The notes under the pieces were generated by a model, which was given only the letters and a program-made list of their open reading frames with translations, made no database searches and was not told the origin of the DNA. Below, in pieces: positions 43,190-54,781 of a DNA stretch of 64,000 bases (positions are counted from its first letter, which is position 1; every line of letters begins with the position of its first letter). Source of the stretch: Acanthosepion pharaonis (lineage: Eukaryota > Mollusca > Cephalopoda > Sepiida > Sepiidae); contig CAHIKZ030003464.1 in the NCBI GenBank assembly GCA_903632075.3, positions 627,001 to 691,000 on the forward strand, read 5' to 3'. The position numbers were made by a program, and so were the translations under genes.

Positions 43190-43845
43190 GTGGGCGGGGC
43201 GATAAAAGATGTTAAAAAAAGGAGGGAGTTGGCCAAATCCAACGTTAAAAGGGGGGAGGAGGGGCCTAAATAACAAGTTTAAAGTGGAGGAAGGGAGCTA
43301 AATACATCGTTAAAAGTGGAGGGAGGGTGTTTAAAACAGACGTTAAAAGTGGAGGGAGGGGTCTAAATCAGACGTTAAAAATGAGGGTGGGAGCTAAATA
43401 AGACGTTAAAAGTGGGTGAAGCTTAATCAGATGTTAAAAGTGGAGGGAGGGGGCTAAATCAAACGTTAAAATAGGAAGGAAGGGGGCTGAATCAAACGTT
43501 AAAAGTGGAGAGAGGGGGCTAAATAACACGTTTAAAGTAGAAGGAGGGACAAAATGAAACGTTAAAAGTGAAGGGAGGAGCTAAATCAGACGTTACAAGT
43601 GGGAGGGGTTAAATTAGATGCTAAAAGTGGGTGGGGCTTAATCAGATGTTAAATATGGTGGGGAACCAAATCAAAAGTGGGGTGGGTGGGGATTCTTAAT
43701 CAGATGTTAAAAGTGGTTGTGAGTGAAATCAGATGTTAAAAGTTGATGGCGCTAAATCAGATGGTAAAAGTGTGTGTATGTGTGTGTGTGTGTGGGGGGG
43801 GAGAGTGACACAATCAGATGTTAAAAGTCAGATGTTAAATTTTAA
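43190..43845 (+). repeat. GT/GA-rich minisatellite, ~35-40 bp units
   Basis: Repeats of 'gttaaaagtggagggagggg' followed by 'ctaaatcagac', roughly 17 units with varied length. The G-runs of 3-6 on one strand are frequent. Confidence 0.85.
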
Positions 43846-44098
43846 AAATTCCTAATTGTATATTTTATTGTATATTTTATTGTCTTTTCCTCTCATAAAA
43901 TTAACATTTGTTTAAATATCTATCCTACTTAAAAATATGTGTATTTTTTCAATGGATACTTTTTTTTACTGTTTTATAGACTAAATAACACAAGTCTATA
44001 TACAAATGACAGTTGCACTAGTAATTCACTCGACAAGATAAATAAAACGCAGCCGATTTGAATATAATTGAAACGGGACTAATATCATGAGATCTTTC

Positions 44099-44150
44099 TT
44101 GTTGTTGTTGTTGTTGTTGTAGTAGTAGTAGTAGTAGTAGTAGTAGTTGT
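44099..44150. repeat. (GTT)n(GTA)n microsatellite
   Basis: Trinucleotide repeats. Confidence 0.9.
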
Positions 44151-44289
44151 AGTGTTCCGCATTCCCCTAGTTAGTTAGCAAGTGGGTTACGCCCTTTTCA
44201 TTACTTAATAAATAATGGACTATTCCGTTTTGATCGCAAGTGAAGACCGAAAAGACACAGAGACGTTTTTAGGATTCAGTGAGTGTAAG

Positions 44290-44560
44290 AAAAAAAAAAA
44301 AAAAAAGAAGATCGGTCGTATAACGACCCCAATGATGACTTGGGCCATAGTGATCTGAACGTCCCACATTCTAACAACCTCAATCCAGAGGTCGGTGCAT
44401 TTATTGAGGTTGTCAATTTTTTGACCTTGATTATTACGGTCAACAGGAGCGGCCACGTCGATGAGGCGGCATTTTCTTGTTTCTTTGTCAACGAAGGTGA
44501 CGTATGGTTTCGTAACCTCAAAGTCGTGGTCTGCTTGAATGTAAAAAAACGCACAAGAAC
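44290..44560 (-). pseudogene. RLE-type LINE endonuclease/C-terminal fragment, second subfamily
   Basis: The minus strand encodes 'QADHDFEVTKPYVTFVDK', 'CRLIDVAAPVDRNN', 'LNKCTDLWIEVVRMWDV' and 'AQVIIGVVIRP'. This follows the same plan as 45.4-45.6 kb (P-D/Y..., LIDxAxP, K-x-L-x-I-E-x-x-R-M-W) but with quite different residues, so it is a related but distinct subfamily. The expected PD reads PY. Confidence 0.75.
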
Positions 44561-44999
44561 TTTACCTCGATAATTGTGTAAATAAAGATTCATGCTAGAG
44601 CTTTTCATAGAGAAAATGAGGTATTTTGGTGACTGTGGTGTGACAGCTAAGAGTAAATGTGTTGTTATGGTGATAGTAAAATTGTAAGTACGAATGGGTC
44701 AATAAGTGAGACTAGTTAGTTTTGAGATAGGACTTGAGAAGACCAGTCTTTTCCCCATCCCCACTTTTTAGCCCTTGTGGCACATTTTATTGCAAATAAA
44801 TATTAAGATCTTTACTTGGTTGTTTTCGACTGCTTTCTCTGACTTGTGGTGATACCAATTCCAGTTGATCTTCAAATTCATACTTTCTACAGATGCACCA
44901 ATGCAGAGGGTTGACCACTTTACGATGGCGACGATTCTATTATTTCTACACAAGAATTCCACAAGCGCTAATGATGGATTCGGACAAATGAAGACTGTA

Positions 45000-46640
45000 T
45001 TTATTATTATTATTGTTTTTATTTCCTTTGATTTCTGGCGTGTACACATTTTTCCGGGTCCCGCCCAGAGACCTAAGGTTAGAAATGGCATCATGACATT
45101 TTCCACTAAAAAAAAAAAATATATATTTTACATAGATAAAGCCATTCGTAAAGTGTGGGCTGTACTTGTGAGAAAATTTTTTTGTATTTCTTTGAGGCAT
45201 GGACTTCCAGGAATCCCTTCAATTAGTCCATTGGAATCTTTTCCAACCAACTACTTGTGTATGTTTTGTTTCCTGCTTTGTATCATGTAGAGCCGGGTTC
45301 AAGCTATAGTCCTTAACGTCCTATAGGAGAATTGCCATTGGGCAACTTGTCTGTTGATGTTACCTGGGACACTGTTAGTAGAATTGTCCTTTCCTTTTCT
45401 CACGAGGCCCAGAGCTCCGATTACTATCGATACACTCTCAGTCTTCATTCCCTACATCCTGTTAATCTCGATCTCCAAGTCCTTATATTTGGACAATTTC
45501 TCGATAATTTTCATGGAGTTGTTTCTCTCAGATGGTACTGCTATGTCAATAAGTATACACTTCCTGAATTTGTTGCCTTTTATGATAATATCAGGTCTGT
45601 TGGCTTTTATTTCCCTGTTAATTTGAATTGGCATGTCCCAGGGGATAGTTACATCGTTATTTTGGGTAACTGTGTCTGGTTAGTACCAATCCCATCTCTC
45701 AAGGGTTTCGATTTTGTGATTCTTGCATATCTTCCAATGCACATATGTCGCTATCTTGTTATGTCTGGGGGTATATTGCTTTTTTGCCGGTTCTGGACAT
45801 CCTGACATAATATAGTCGACGGTTTCATCATATTTTCCGCAGATCCTGCATTTTGGGTTAGTTCCATCCATGATTATGTGACAGTGATCGGATCTGGTTG
45901 CGAGGTTTTGGCCCTGAGCTTCAATAATTAGGCCTTCTGTCTCAACTCACAATCCGGTGTTTCTCAGCCACTGATGAGTTTTCTGTTAGTTTACATCTGC
46001 TTCTTTCGTTATTTTTAGGTATTTGCCATGCAACGCCTTTTCCTCCAAGTTTTTTATTACTTGATTTGGCCAAGTTGTTTTTGCTTTCTGTTTTATTCGT
46101 TTGGCGTAGATTCTGTTCGCTTCGTTTTATGTTGGTAGGATTTTAGGTTTATTAGTTTGTTTCATGAAGAGTTCAGTTTCTTTGTTGATTGAGTGGATTT
46201 GGTATTTTATTATTTGTAAAAGAAGGTCATTGGTTTTTGTGAGGTATGCTTCCAGTCCGATTGTTGTAGGTTTTAGTGTTAGATCAAATTGGATTAGAAC
46301 TCAGCCTTATAAAGCTCTTGGTACTTATAGTCTATCAACATCTGATTTTGGGTGGTGTATGCTTATTTGGGTAAACATTTTTCTGGTGTTGGTGTCAAAT
46401 CTTTTAATGTCATTCAACTTCCATTTAATAATGTTGAAGCTGTATGTTACAACGGGTATAGCTAAAGTGTTGATAGCCTTCATTTTATTACCCCCCCCCA
46501 TTAAGTTCGCTTTCTAGTATCAAACGTATTCTCCTATAATATTGTTTTCGGATTTTTTTTCTTCATAATTAAATGTTGTATTCTGTCTCCTTCGTTAATT
46601 CCTAAGTATTTGTATGTACCATTATTATTATTATTATTAC
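45000..46640 (-). pseudogene. RLE-type LINE 3' half, best preserved copy
   Basis: Minus strand order: 'KYLGINEGDRIQ' (46610) and the post-RT region ('INTLAIPVVTYSFNIIKW', 'DVDRLYVP'-like), then the knuckle 'CRICGKYDETVDYIMSGC' (CX2CX8HX4C, about 45840-45790). Next comes an endonuclease-like block 'KANRPDIIIKGNKFRK', 'CILIDIAVPSERNN' with PD and a downstream D (45634-45540). 'KYKDLEIEINRM' follows, then the C-terminus and the conserved 3' UTR ending in (AAT)n at 45000. This matches the knuckle-then-restriction-like-endonuclease arrangement of R2-superfamily LINEs. Frameshifts separate the blocks. The part from 45970 upwards is within a 1.24-kb duplication also found at 54.78 kb. Confidence 0.85.
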
Positions 46641-47212
46641 TATTGCAACAAATACGTCTTGATAAAATATGAAATAGCAAAACATAAATCAATCAAACAA
46701 TAATGGAGGAAAAGGCAAAAGTTCTACACTTAAATTAAAAATTATTATTATTGATACAGTACTTCCTTGAATATCAGGATAACTTGGAAAAAATGTTGGA
46801 AAACTATGCTTGGATAATTGAATCCCTAAATTCTCGAAGAAGAACGAAGAAAAAAGACGTTTTCTGAAAGAGATTTAACATTTATATCATGAAATAAAAA
46901 ACCCAACATTTTTACACATTTCCTTTAAGGTTTTGTCCAATTTGTTTTGGATGAAGAATATGTGTTAATGTTTTTGTCTGTTTCCAGCTGGCCTCGCTTT
47001 TTTTCAGTCGCTAACTCACGACGCTAGATTTAAGGATATGGATTTGTAAGGAAAGCTTCTGATTGAAAGCGCAAACAAACTAAAATATTTGTTGTAGGCC
47101 GGTTATACGTTACCCAACTTGTTGCGGGCGTCAGTAACGTTGGATTTGAAATTGGGAATAACACGCTGTCACCTGAAATACCCACAACAAAATTGCGGAT
47201 TCGGGATGTGAG
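45970..47212. repeat. 1.24-kb duplicated segment, copy 1
   Basis: Nearly identical to 54782-56013 in the same orientation, including non-coding parts such as 'gatacagtacttccttgaat' and 'cgggcgtcagtaacgttg'. Differences are mainly short indels in homopolymers and scattered substitutions. It covers a LINE RT C-terminal piece plus about 600 bp of non-coding DNA. Confidence 0.9.
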
Positions 47213-47649
47213 TCCACGTAAAGAAATGAAAAGAAACAACAAGAACTATTATATATATACAAACAAATGATAATGTGACAAAGACAATGTTGTGTGTATC
47301 AAAAAACTGCCCAAAGTAAGTGTAGTGAGTGAATGTGAATGTGCGTACGTACGTGTCTGTGCGCGTGGCTTGTCCATGCGTTTCCCAGCGCGTTCTCCGC
47401 GAGAGATTTACATGTTGACGAATAAATGGATAAGAAAAGAAGAAGATACGAAAAATTATCGCAGAGTCTTTATAGTCCTGAGAGCGTCCCCGAGGAGCAG
47501 TTTCGAAAATTAGGAGGGGTTAACCGGACACATTTGTCAAATATAAACATTGCATCGGTGTTTGTAATTGAGCATTGAGGCGGTTTAACATTAACATGAG
47601 CATGACTATCATCATCATCATCATCATCATTTTCTGGCACGCTTATAAG

Positions 47650-47915
47650 TTCTGCAATCCCCAGGTCACTGCGATAATTCCAGTGTGTGTCCTTTGTATG
47701 AAAACAACGCGGAGATCATGAAGAATTAATTGAACTGATTTTGCCAGCGTTTTTATCAAACCTTGGGAATGGCTTTGTCTGAGATGAAATTTTGGAATGA
47801 ATTCGGGTAATTGAAAAAGATTCGGATGATTTAACATTTTTCTCTTCATTTCATGTCCGGATAATCGAGTTCCGGAAAATTGAGGTGCGGATAATCGGTA
47901 CTTTATTATTATTAT
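47650..47915 (+). repeat. pogo-like MITE, copy 1 of a cluster
   Basis: 'gataattccagtgtgtgtcc' with 'ttgtatgaaaacaac' and 'gaattaattgaactgatttt' leads to a terminal block 'tccggataatcgagttccgg' + 'aaaattgag'. Relatives in the same orientation lie at 48090-48385, 48880-49142 and 50595-50850. Confidence 0.65.
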
Positions 47916-48089
47916 TCGAAGTTAAAATCCGAACGTTTGTTTGTCTTTTTGCTGGCGTTAACTGGACATGATATGCTACACATCAGTCGACCAGACAACC
48001 GACGTCTCCAGGGGTCACTGTTTTAGGTTTGGAGCTGTATCGATATAGCCACGGATGTTCGTCTGGCGTTTGATTAGTTGTTTTGAATT

Positions 48090-48385
48090 TGCCGTAGACC
48101 AACGTGTAATAATACAATTTTATGTTCTTTGTATGCAAACACAGGAAAAATTAATAACTGAACTGATTTTATGAGCGTTTTTATCAAACATTTTCTAAAT
48201 TCTCAAAACGCTTGTCTGAGATTAAATATTAGAATGGATTTTGTTGGGACAAAAGAATAGATACAAAAGATGATTTAAAATTTTTCTCTTCATTTAACAT
48301 CCGGATAATTGAATTCCAGATAATCGAATTCCGGATAATCAAATTCCGGATTATCGAATTACGGATAATTGATGACGTACTGTAA
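48090..48385 (+). repeat. pogo-like MITE, copy 2
   Basis: Same order of blocks. The terminal zone repeats 'attccggataatcgaa' about five times (48300-48370), ending '...tgatgacgtactgta'. Confidence 0.65.
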
Positions 48386-48604
48386 GTCTCATGTGGTGTG
48401 TGGTTCCGGAATTTTAGCGCAACGACTCTACAAATCCTGTTCAAATTTAAGATGGTATAAAGGTTAAGTAAGTTTTTTTTTTGCTCGTTTATTCGTTTTT
48501 ATGGCTTATCGGCCCTTTGCAGGTTATTTAAAGCCAGAAAATATTTTTAGATTGTATGAATTTTTCTTAGGTAATACTATTCTAATTATATAAATCTTAC
48601 TAAT

Positions 48605-48868
48605 TAACCCATAGCTGAGGTGAGAAGAGGTGGATTCATAAATTTCCTATGAGTCTTTCGGTGTAAGTGAATATAATTTACCCAACTCGAATTGGAACTC
48701 GGCACTCCGATTAACAATTCCATTACACCAGTCGCACATCCAAGATTGCAGTCTCTGATATTCTCAAACGGTCACCCATCTAGGTACTGACCAGGATCAC
48801 CATTGCTTAATTTAGATGATCGTACGGGAACCGATGTTCCAATGTGATATGGCCGTAAACCAAGTTTC
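48605..48868 (-). repeat. 5S-rRNA-derived SINE, copy 1
   Basis: On the minus strand from 48857 the head reads 'tacggccatatcacattgga', 'ttcccgtacgatcatc', 'taaattaagcaatggtgatc', 'ctggtcagtacctagatggg', 'tgaccg', which follows 5S rRNA in order, including the internal control region. The body 'gagtgccgagttccaattcg' ... 'gtaagtgaatataat' (plus form) ... 'cccatagctgagg' follows. 5S-headed SINEs (SINE3 class) are known from some animals. The copy is diverged. Confidence 0.8.
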
Positions 48869-48879
48869 ATTTACTGGCA

Positions 48880-49142
48880 TGACCGTGCTGTGATAATTCC
48901 AGTGTATGTTCTTTGTATGAAAACAATGAGCAAATTAACAAGGATTAATTGAACGAATATATCAGAGTTTTTTTTTTTTCTTAAATCAAACACGATGTAA
49001 GGTTTTCTAAATACTCCAAACGCTCGTTTGAGATCAACTATTAGAATAGGTTTAGTTCGGATTTCAATTTCTCTCTTCCCTTCACGTCCGGATAATCGAA
49101 GTCGGGAAAATAGAGGGACGGATAATCGATGGTGTACTGTAT
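48880..49142 (+). repeat. pogo-like MITE, copy 3
   Basis: Starts 'gaccgtgctgtgataattcc' and ends 'gataatcgatggtgtactgt'. Same family as 47650-47915. Confidence 0.65.
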
Positions 49143-49329
49143 CTTTTTCTGCATGTCTAGTGTTGGGTATCAATGTGGGATGAAGGATTCCATGAAAGGG
49201 GTCGATGATCTAAAATGTTTGGAGACCCCTGATTTAGTACAGAACAAATATAAAACACTTAATAGCTACTGCACTTACTACGAACGCTTACTAAGCTTAG
49301 CTTAGTTTGGTCAAATTTAGGGCATTTTG

Positions 49330-49515
49330 TGCTTGTTCAAATTACCCCAGAAACTCCTCTCTGGTCTTTTGAACAGGAGTAGAGGTTTATCCCTTGTTAC
49401 TTGTCCAGGATTGGTTTTCCGGTTCATTCTAAAGTATTTTCTTTCTCTTTCACACCTCAGTGGCTCCTTGCGTCTTAGTGGTATTATCGCCTTGCCTGGG
49501 GTGAATTGATTTAAA
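49330..49515 (+). pseudogene. LINE 3' tail fragment (Jockey/CR1-like)
   Basis: The frame ends 'LSHLSGSLRLSGIIALPG'. The DNA 'cttagtggtattatcgcctt' resembles the end of the copy at 50110-50475 ('cctagtggcttcacgccttg'). Only the extreme C-terminus and UTR could be present. Confidence 0.4.
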
Positions 49516-50099
49516 AAAAAGAATGTAATAGCATGTGAGACTAGTATACTAACCTCAAGCCCTTGGTGAGGTGACCTGTGACTGCAGTTCTGCGATAATT
49601 GGACGAAGTTACTTTGCGCGTGAAAGTCGGGTCACCCGGGTTAACAGTGGTTCTCGTCATTTTAAGTAACAGACATATTAATATATTTCCTTATGCTCAC
49701 TAAATAAAAGTGACCCACACTCCACGCAGCCCCTACATCTAAAAACGAAAAAGTTTCATGTAACATACTGAATGCCAGACAAGTTTGACCCTTGTTTAAA
49801 TTGATGATTTGATAGACGCGATGCTTGTTTTTGCACGTGATGTTTTCTTGCGTATTGTTTTGTCGGGGGCTTTAGAATTGTGGGAAGCTCAAGAGAAAGT
49901 TAAAAAAAAAAAAAAAAAAGAACACTTCCGCTTTTGGTAGGGACTTCAAATAACTGTTTTTTTTTTGCCGAGAAAGCAAGACATTTAAATTCAACATTAA
50001 CGAACCAAATGATGAAGTGTCGGCAAATTTAGATTTGGCATATATATATACTCTCACAGACGCGCCGTCTCCTCTCTCTGTCTTTTCTACAAATACTTT

Positions 50100-50588
<489 letters not shown>

Positions 50589-50594
50589 ATCCCC

Positions 50595-50850
50595 TGGTCA
50601 GTGTGATAATTCTCGTGTATGTTCTTTGTATGAAAACAACGATGACATTATCAAGAATTAATTGAACTGATTTTGTCAGCATTTTTATGAAATGTTGAGA
50701 ATGTCTTTGAAAATTCTCATGGCACTTGCCTGAGAGGAAATATTAAAATGAGTTTAATTCGCATAATTGAAAAAATTTGGATAATCTAAAAATTTTCTCT
50801 TCATTTCACCTCCCGATAATCATATTACGGATAATCGATGGCATACTATA
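50595..50850 (+). repeat. pogo-like MITE, copy 4
   Basis: 'ggtcagtgtgataattctcg' to 'ggataatcgatggcatacta'. Same family and orientation as the three upstream copies. Confidence 0.65.
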
Positions 50851-51355
50851 AATTTCATGCGGTGTGTGGTTCTGAAATATTAGCGCAACGAACTCTACAA
50901 ATCGAGATCAAATTTCAGCAGAGGTTCTATTCAAGCTTAATAAATTAAAAACAAGTTTTGGGGTTCGTTGATTCGTTTTGTACGGTTTATCAACCGATTG
51001 CAGGTTATTTAAAGCCAGAAAATTTTAAGTATGGGAAGTTTGAGAGAAAGGGTAAAACGTTTCAATTTTTAGCAGGGACTAAAATTGACTGCTTTTTGAG
51101 GAGAAAGCATGAATTTTAAATTCAACCTTAACCAACCAAGTTTTGAAGAATCCTCAAATTCAAATTTGGCATGCATTTCAGAAAGCATACTACACTTCAT
51201 AGCATGCAAAAGCAACGGGAAGTTTATATCTTCCTTTAAGCAGGAGATATAAAACAATATGGCTTGATTTTATTGGAATCGATTAATGCTGGATTCTCAT
51301 TGATGTTACCTATTTGATCCCATCCAATATAAGTTTGCTTTTTCGCATTTTCTGG

Positions 51356-51715
51356 TACCTGGACATTTGAACGACAGACATTTCGCCGACGGACATTTCG
51401 CCGGCAGACATTTCGCCGAACTGACATTTCGCCGACGGACATATTCGCCGACAGACATTTCGCCGAACTGACATTTCGCCGACGGACATATTCGCCGACA
51501 GACATTTCGCTGAACTGACATTTCGCCGACGGACATCTCGCCGACAGACATTTCGCCGAACTGACATTTCGCCGACAGACATTTCGCCGAACTGACATTT
51601 CGCCGACAGACATTTCGCCGAACGGACATTTCGCCGAACTGACATTTCGCCGACGGACATTTCGCCGATAGACATTTCGCTGAAGACCATTTAACCGAAT
51701 GGACATTTAGCCGAA
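51356..51715 (+). repeat. 15-bp-based minisatellite 'gacatttcgccga'
   Basis: About 23 tandem units of gacatttcgccgaNNN, with NNN alternating between 'cag/cgg' and 'act' to give a 30-bp higher order. A few units carry an extra base ('gacatattcgccg'). The unit length is a multiple of three, so the minus strand is open in all three frames over the array. This gives Arg/Cys/Ser-rich translations that are not evidence of a gene. Confidence 0.9.
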
Positions 51716-52364
51716 AATGTAGTGGCGTACTTACAAGTATGTCACACCTTTTATCGTAATGTATTTATATATTATATTAAATATATTTATATATATTTTA
51801 TCGTAATGTATTTATATATTATATTAAATATTATACATTTATATAATTATATTTATATTTATTTATTATATTAATTTATAAATTTTCATTTTTTTTTGAC
51901 AGGATTTGTTTAAAATCTATTCTGTATATATTATATTTTACTTCAAGTAAGATGATAAGTATTTTGAGTAAAAGCACATTTTCCTGCAACATAAATCTTA
52001 AGCTTTTACGTTATGAAAGATCTTTCAATTTCGCTTTTAATGATCATTATCTTAAAGGGATTAATTAAATTTTATCTTACTGTTAAATACGAATTTAAAT
52101 AATTAGGTGCTACTTTTTACCCAAATACACTCAAAATTTTAAAAATTCTAATTTCAATAAACAAATATTGAAATAAGAAAACTTTTAACTTTAAATTTAG
52201 ATTTAGTAATTTAATCACTTGAAATTCATTGGTAATTATTAGTCCTATACTATCTTATAATACTGCTAATTAAAATACTTAAAGTATTGCTTGTTACTAT
52301 TTTTTCTTGTACTTTTTTGGTGAAATGTCCTTCTGCCAAATGTCCAGTCACGCATTCTCTATGT
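51716..52364. other. AT-rich, no recognisable gene
   Basis: Contains a local repeat of 'ttatcgtaatgtatttatat' (51750 and 51798). A final 'aaatgtccttctgccaaatg' at 52323 echoes the minisatellite. Nothing else was seen. Confidence 0.5.
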
Positions 52365-52890
52365 ATAAAATTCTGTGACTTCCGTCCGTCCGTCCGTCAC
52401 ACCCTCTAAGATAGCCATACATTGAGCGATTGAAACCAAGGGGAGAAGTGCAAACAGATAAGGGAGTAGAAAGTACAGTTGGTTTTACTAAAGTGCATAG
52501 CTTAGTACAATAAATTTTCATTAGTTTTTAAAAAAATAAGTTTTATCATTTAACATACAAAATACTTCCACTATTTTAAAAACAATTCAATGTTTAAAAT
52601 AACTAATACTTATTCAATAAAAATCAAATATTGCTTTTTGCATATATTTTCTTTAAGTTATTATCTATACAAGAACCCAATTTTCAGTTCGCCCATCGTT
52701 CGCGAAAACTATAAACAAATCACAAGGCCAAACTCTTCAAAAAGTTGGAATTTGGCTACAGAAAAATATTTCCGCATGGCCAATTGTATGTTGCATGCTC
52801 AAGAGTAAGAAACCTAAAAATTCATTCTTCGCTGTTAAAAAGGAAAAAGGTAAATTTTCTTAAAAATTATTGTTTACCATGAAGTCTTAT
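52365..52890 (+). pseudogene. Helitron helicase C-terminal remnant (plus)
   Basis: Around 52690-52760 one frame reads 'TINKSQGQTLQKVGIWLQ', the motif VI region of PIF1-like Helitron helicases. 'MLHAQE'/'CSRVRN'-type sequence follows in another frame. Its outer part 'tccgtccgtccgtcacaccc' matches, inverted, 20300-20345. Only the last helicase segment survives. Confidence 0.8.
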
Positions 52891-53224
52891 AAAATTAAAT
52901 TAAATTAAAGAAATTATTAAGTAGGATTTTTGTCAAAATATCTTTCCAAACAAATCAGTTTATTCAAATGTCATCGACTAGTTTGCGGAATTGAACGAAA
53001 CGTAAAGTTTGTAAATCTCGACAAAAATGTTAGCGATAAAACTTCAACAAGACTAAATATTGTAAGGATTTTAACACGCGTCCATTGATATCAATTTTAA
53101 TATTTGTAAGGGAAAGCGAGCTTTAGAGTTCTTCAAAGACAATACTTGAATAATAATAATTTTTTTTAAATGATTCGTTTTCTACGGTTTATCAACCCTT
53201 TGCAGGTATTAGCAATACAAGTAT

Positions 53225-53500
53225 TATTAATTAACCCATAGCTGGGAGGAGAAGAGGTGGATTCATGCCTTTCCCAAGGATATTCTCGCGTAAGTGAATA
53301 TAACGAACCCAACTGGAATTGGAACTCAGCTCTCCGACTTCCAATTTGGAGCCATTATACATTACACCACCCACACATCAAAGCTTACAGAATCTGGTAT
53401 CCCATTGCTGTCATCCATCTAGGTACTGACCAGGTTTGACGTTGCTTAACTTCGGTTATCATACGGGAACTGGTGTTTCAATGCGATATGGCCGTAAGCC
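53225..53500 (-). repeat. 5S-rRNA-derived SINE, copy 2
   Basis: On the minus strand from 53496: 'tacggccatatcgcattgaa', 'cccgtatgataaccgaagtt', 'aagcaacgtcaaacctggtc', 'agtacctagatggatgaca', which follows 5S rRNA closely. The body 'gagagctgagttccaattcc' to 'cccatagctgggagg' (plus form) follows. It is better preserved than 48605-48868. The body is shared with the headless copies at 60-290 and 58.9-59.4 kb. Confidence 0.85.
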
Positions 53501-53859
53501 AAGTTTCTTTAATTGCAACCCGACAAACATATTCTCTGTTCATAATCATAGAAAAAAGATACTTATCTTGGTTGTCCTAGTCGCAACCTTTCCACTATTG
53601 TTTTCTCCAACTGTCTCCTGAAGAAGGCCGAATAGCAGAACAGTCGAAGATTTGTAACTATAGAAATCAAGAGAACATTCACTCAAAGAATTCAGTGTAA
53701 GTAAAATAAACCTACACATTTCAGGGTATGCGCATCTGTCAGTCCAGCTAGCTAATCCCTGTTGCAGATACCCGCTCAAGCACATGTCTCTTTCTGCATC
53801 AACAACAGAACCAACCTGTGGTTTATAATGCAACTATCCTGTGTGGACGTTTGTTAGTT

Positions 53860-54159
53860 TCTGGGAGTGAGCGCATGAATCAGCATAATCAACAGTTTGA
53901 ACAAGGCGAGTACACTCAATGTCTCGGTAACAATGACTTGTGACTTTGTGCATTCCAAACAGTTTCTTCTACCAATTTTTTTACCTACAAAAGTGAACCC
54001 GTGGTATAGTTTACAGGCTCTCTTCAATGGTGCTGGAGGGGTGAATCGTCTGCCCAAATTGCTGATATCATCGACAAAACATTTTCTTGATAAATCGACC
54101 ATGGGGAGATTCGAACACGTAACAGAGCTGTAACATTCTAACCACTCGGCCATACGTCC
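53860..54159 (-). repeat. tRNA-derived SINE (Leu/Ser-like head)
   Basis: On the minus strand, 'ggacgtatggccgagtggtt' gives a tRNA-like 5' end with an A-box TGGCCGAGTGGTT, and 'gtgttcgaatctc' (54118-54106) gives a B-box about 40 nt later. A long variable region would fit class II tRNAs. An unrelated body of about 240 bp runs to about 53865. Cloverleaf pairing is imperfect, so it is not a functional tRNA gene. Confidence 0.65.
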
Positions 54160-54234
54160 ATGAAATCATTATTTTTATATTAATGTTCCCCGAATCTAGA
54201 GGGTTACTGCGTGGCGTTGTGGGAATGTAAGAAA

Positions 54235-54745
54235 GTGCAAGAATGGAAGTTCATGAGGCTATTTAAGAAAAATAATAGTTGATCCTAGACATGAAGACGT
54301 CAAGATTATAGTTATTGGGAAAATATCCTGCCAGGAGTCTGTTCCATAAAGCAGCAATTGGGAAGAATCTGTCCCTAGTAGAACTTACTTCATGAAGGGA
54401 ATGTGGATGATTCATTCTTGTGTATATAGTATGGCGGGTCCCAGCTGAAAATGTCAGGGATGGTGGAACCAAGAAATGTAGCTTATCAGAACACTTGCTA
54501 TAGAAATAGCGTTAGAGTGACGAGAGGCTTGCGACATTTCTTCTGCGGGAAAGGGATTGTAAGGTGGAAAATAATTCATCACCCGCAAGGCTGTGTAGAT
54601 CCTTTTGAACTCTTTCAAGACAAGCAAGTGAGGACTGGGCAACTCTAGACGAGATATGACAGCAATACTCCAATTTTGGGGTTTGATTTAAGAGTACAAC
54701 ACGTAAACTCAGATACTGGAGAGGTACAATCAACCGACCGTTTTC
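54235..54745 (-). pseudogene. Jockey-like LINE RT C-terminus
   Basis: The minus strand gives 'QTPKLEYCCHISSRVAQS', 'LACLERVQKDLHSLAGDE', 'LQSLSRRRNVASLS', then after a frameshift 'FSAGTRHTIYTRMNHPHS', 'LHEVSSTRDRFFPIAALW' and 'NNYNLDVFMSRINYYFS'. This is the thumb/C-terminal part of a Jockey-type RT protein, ending at its natural stop. The same family occurs at 21.86-22.21 kb. Confidence 0.85.
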
Positions 54746-54781
54746 CCGGCATCTTTAATCGCAATTCGTTATTTTATGTGA

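Noticed and set aside
44865..45290. 141-residue plus-strand ORF
   Set aside because: Antisense to the LINE 3' UTR and C-terminus; spans an A-run and an (ATT)n tract.
48735..48857. Functional 5S rRNA gene (minus strand)
   Set aside because: Too many substitutions, and it is joined directly to a SINE body; the same holds for 53400-53496.
51236..51706. Arg/Cys/Ser-rich ORFs of 107-156 residues on the minus strand
   Set aside because: Produced by a 15-bp tandem repeat with no stop codon in any frame; a repeat artefact.
51356..51715. CRISPR-like array
   Set aside because: There are no unique spacers between constant repeats; the unit is 15 bp and contiguous. The context is eukaryotic.
53610..53660. 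Hammerhead motif starting at 'ctgaagaaggccgaa'
   Set aside because: No GAAA box at the right distance and no closing stem I.
54106..54159. tRNA-Leu/Ser gene
   Set aside because: A- and B-boxes are recognisable but the acceptor stem does not close; the attached body indicates a SINE.
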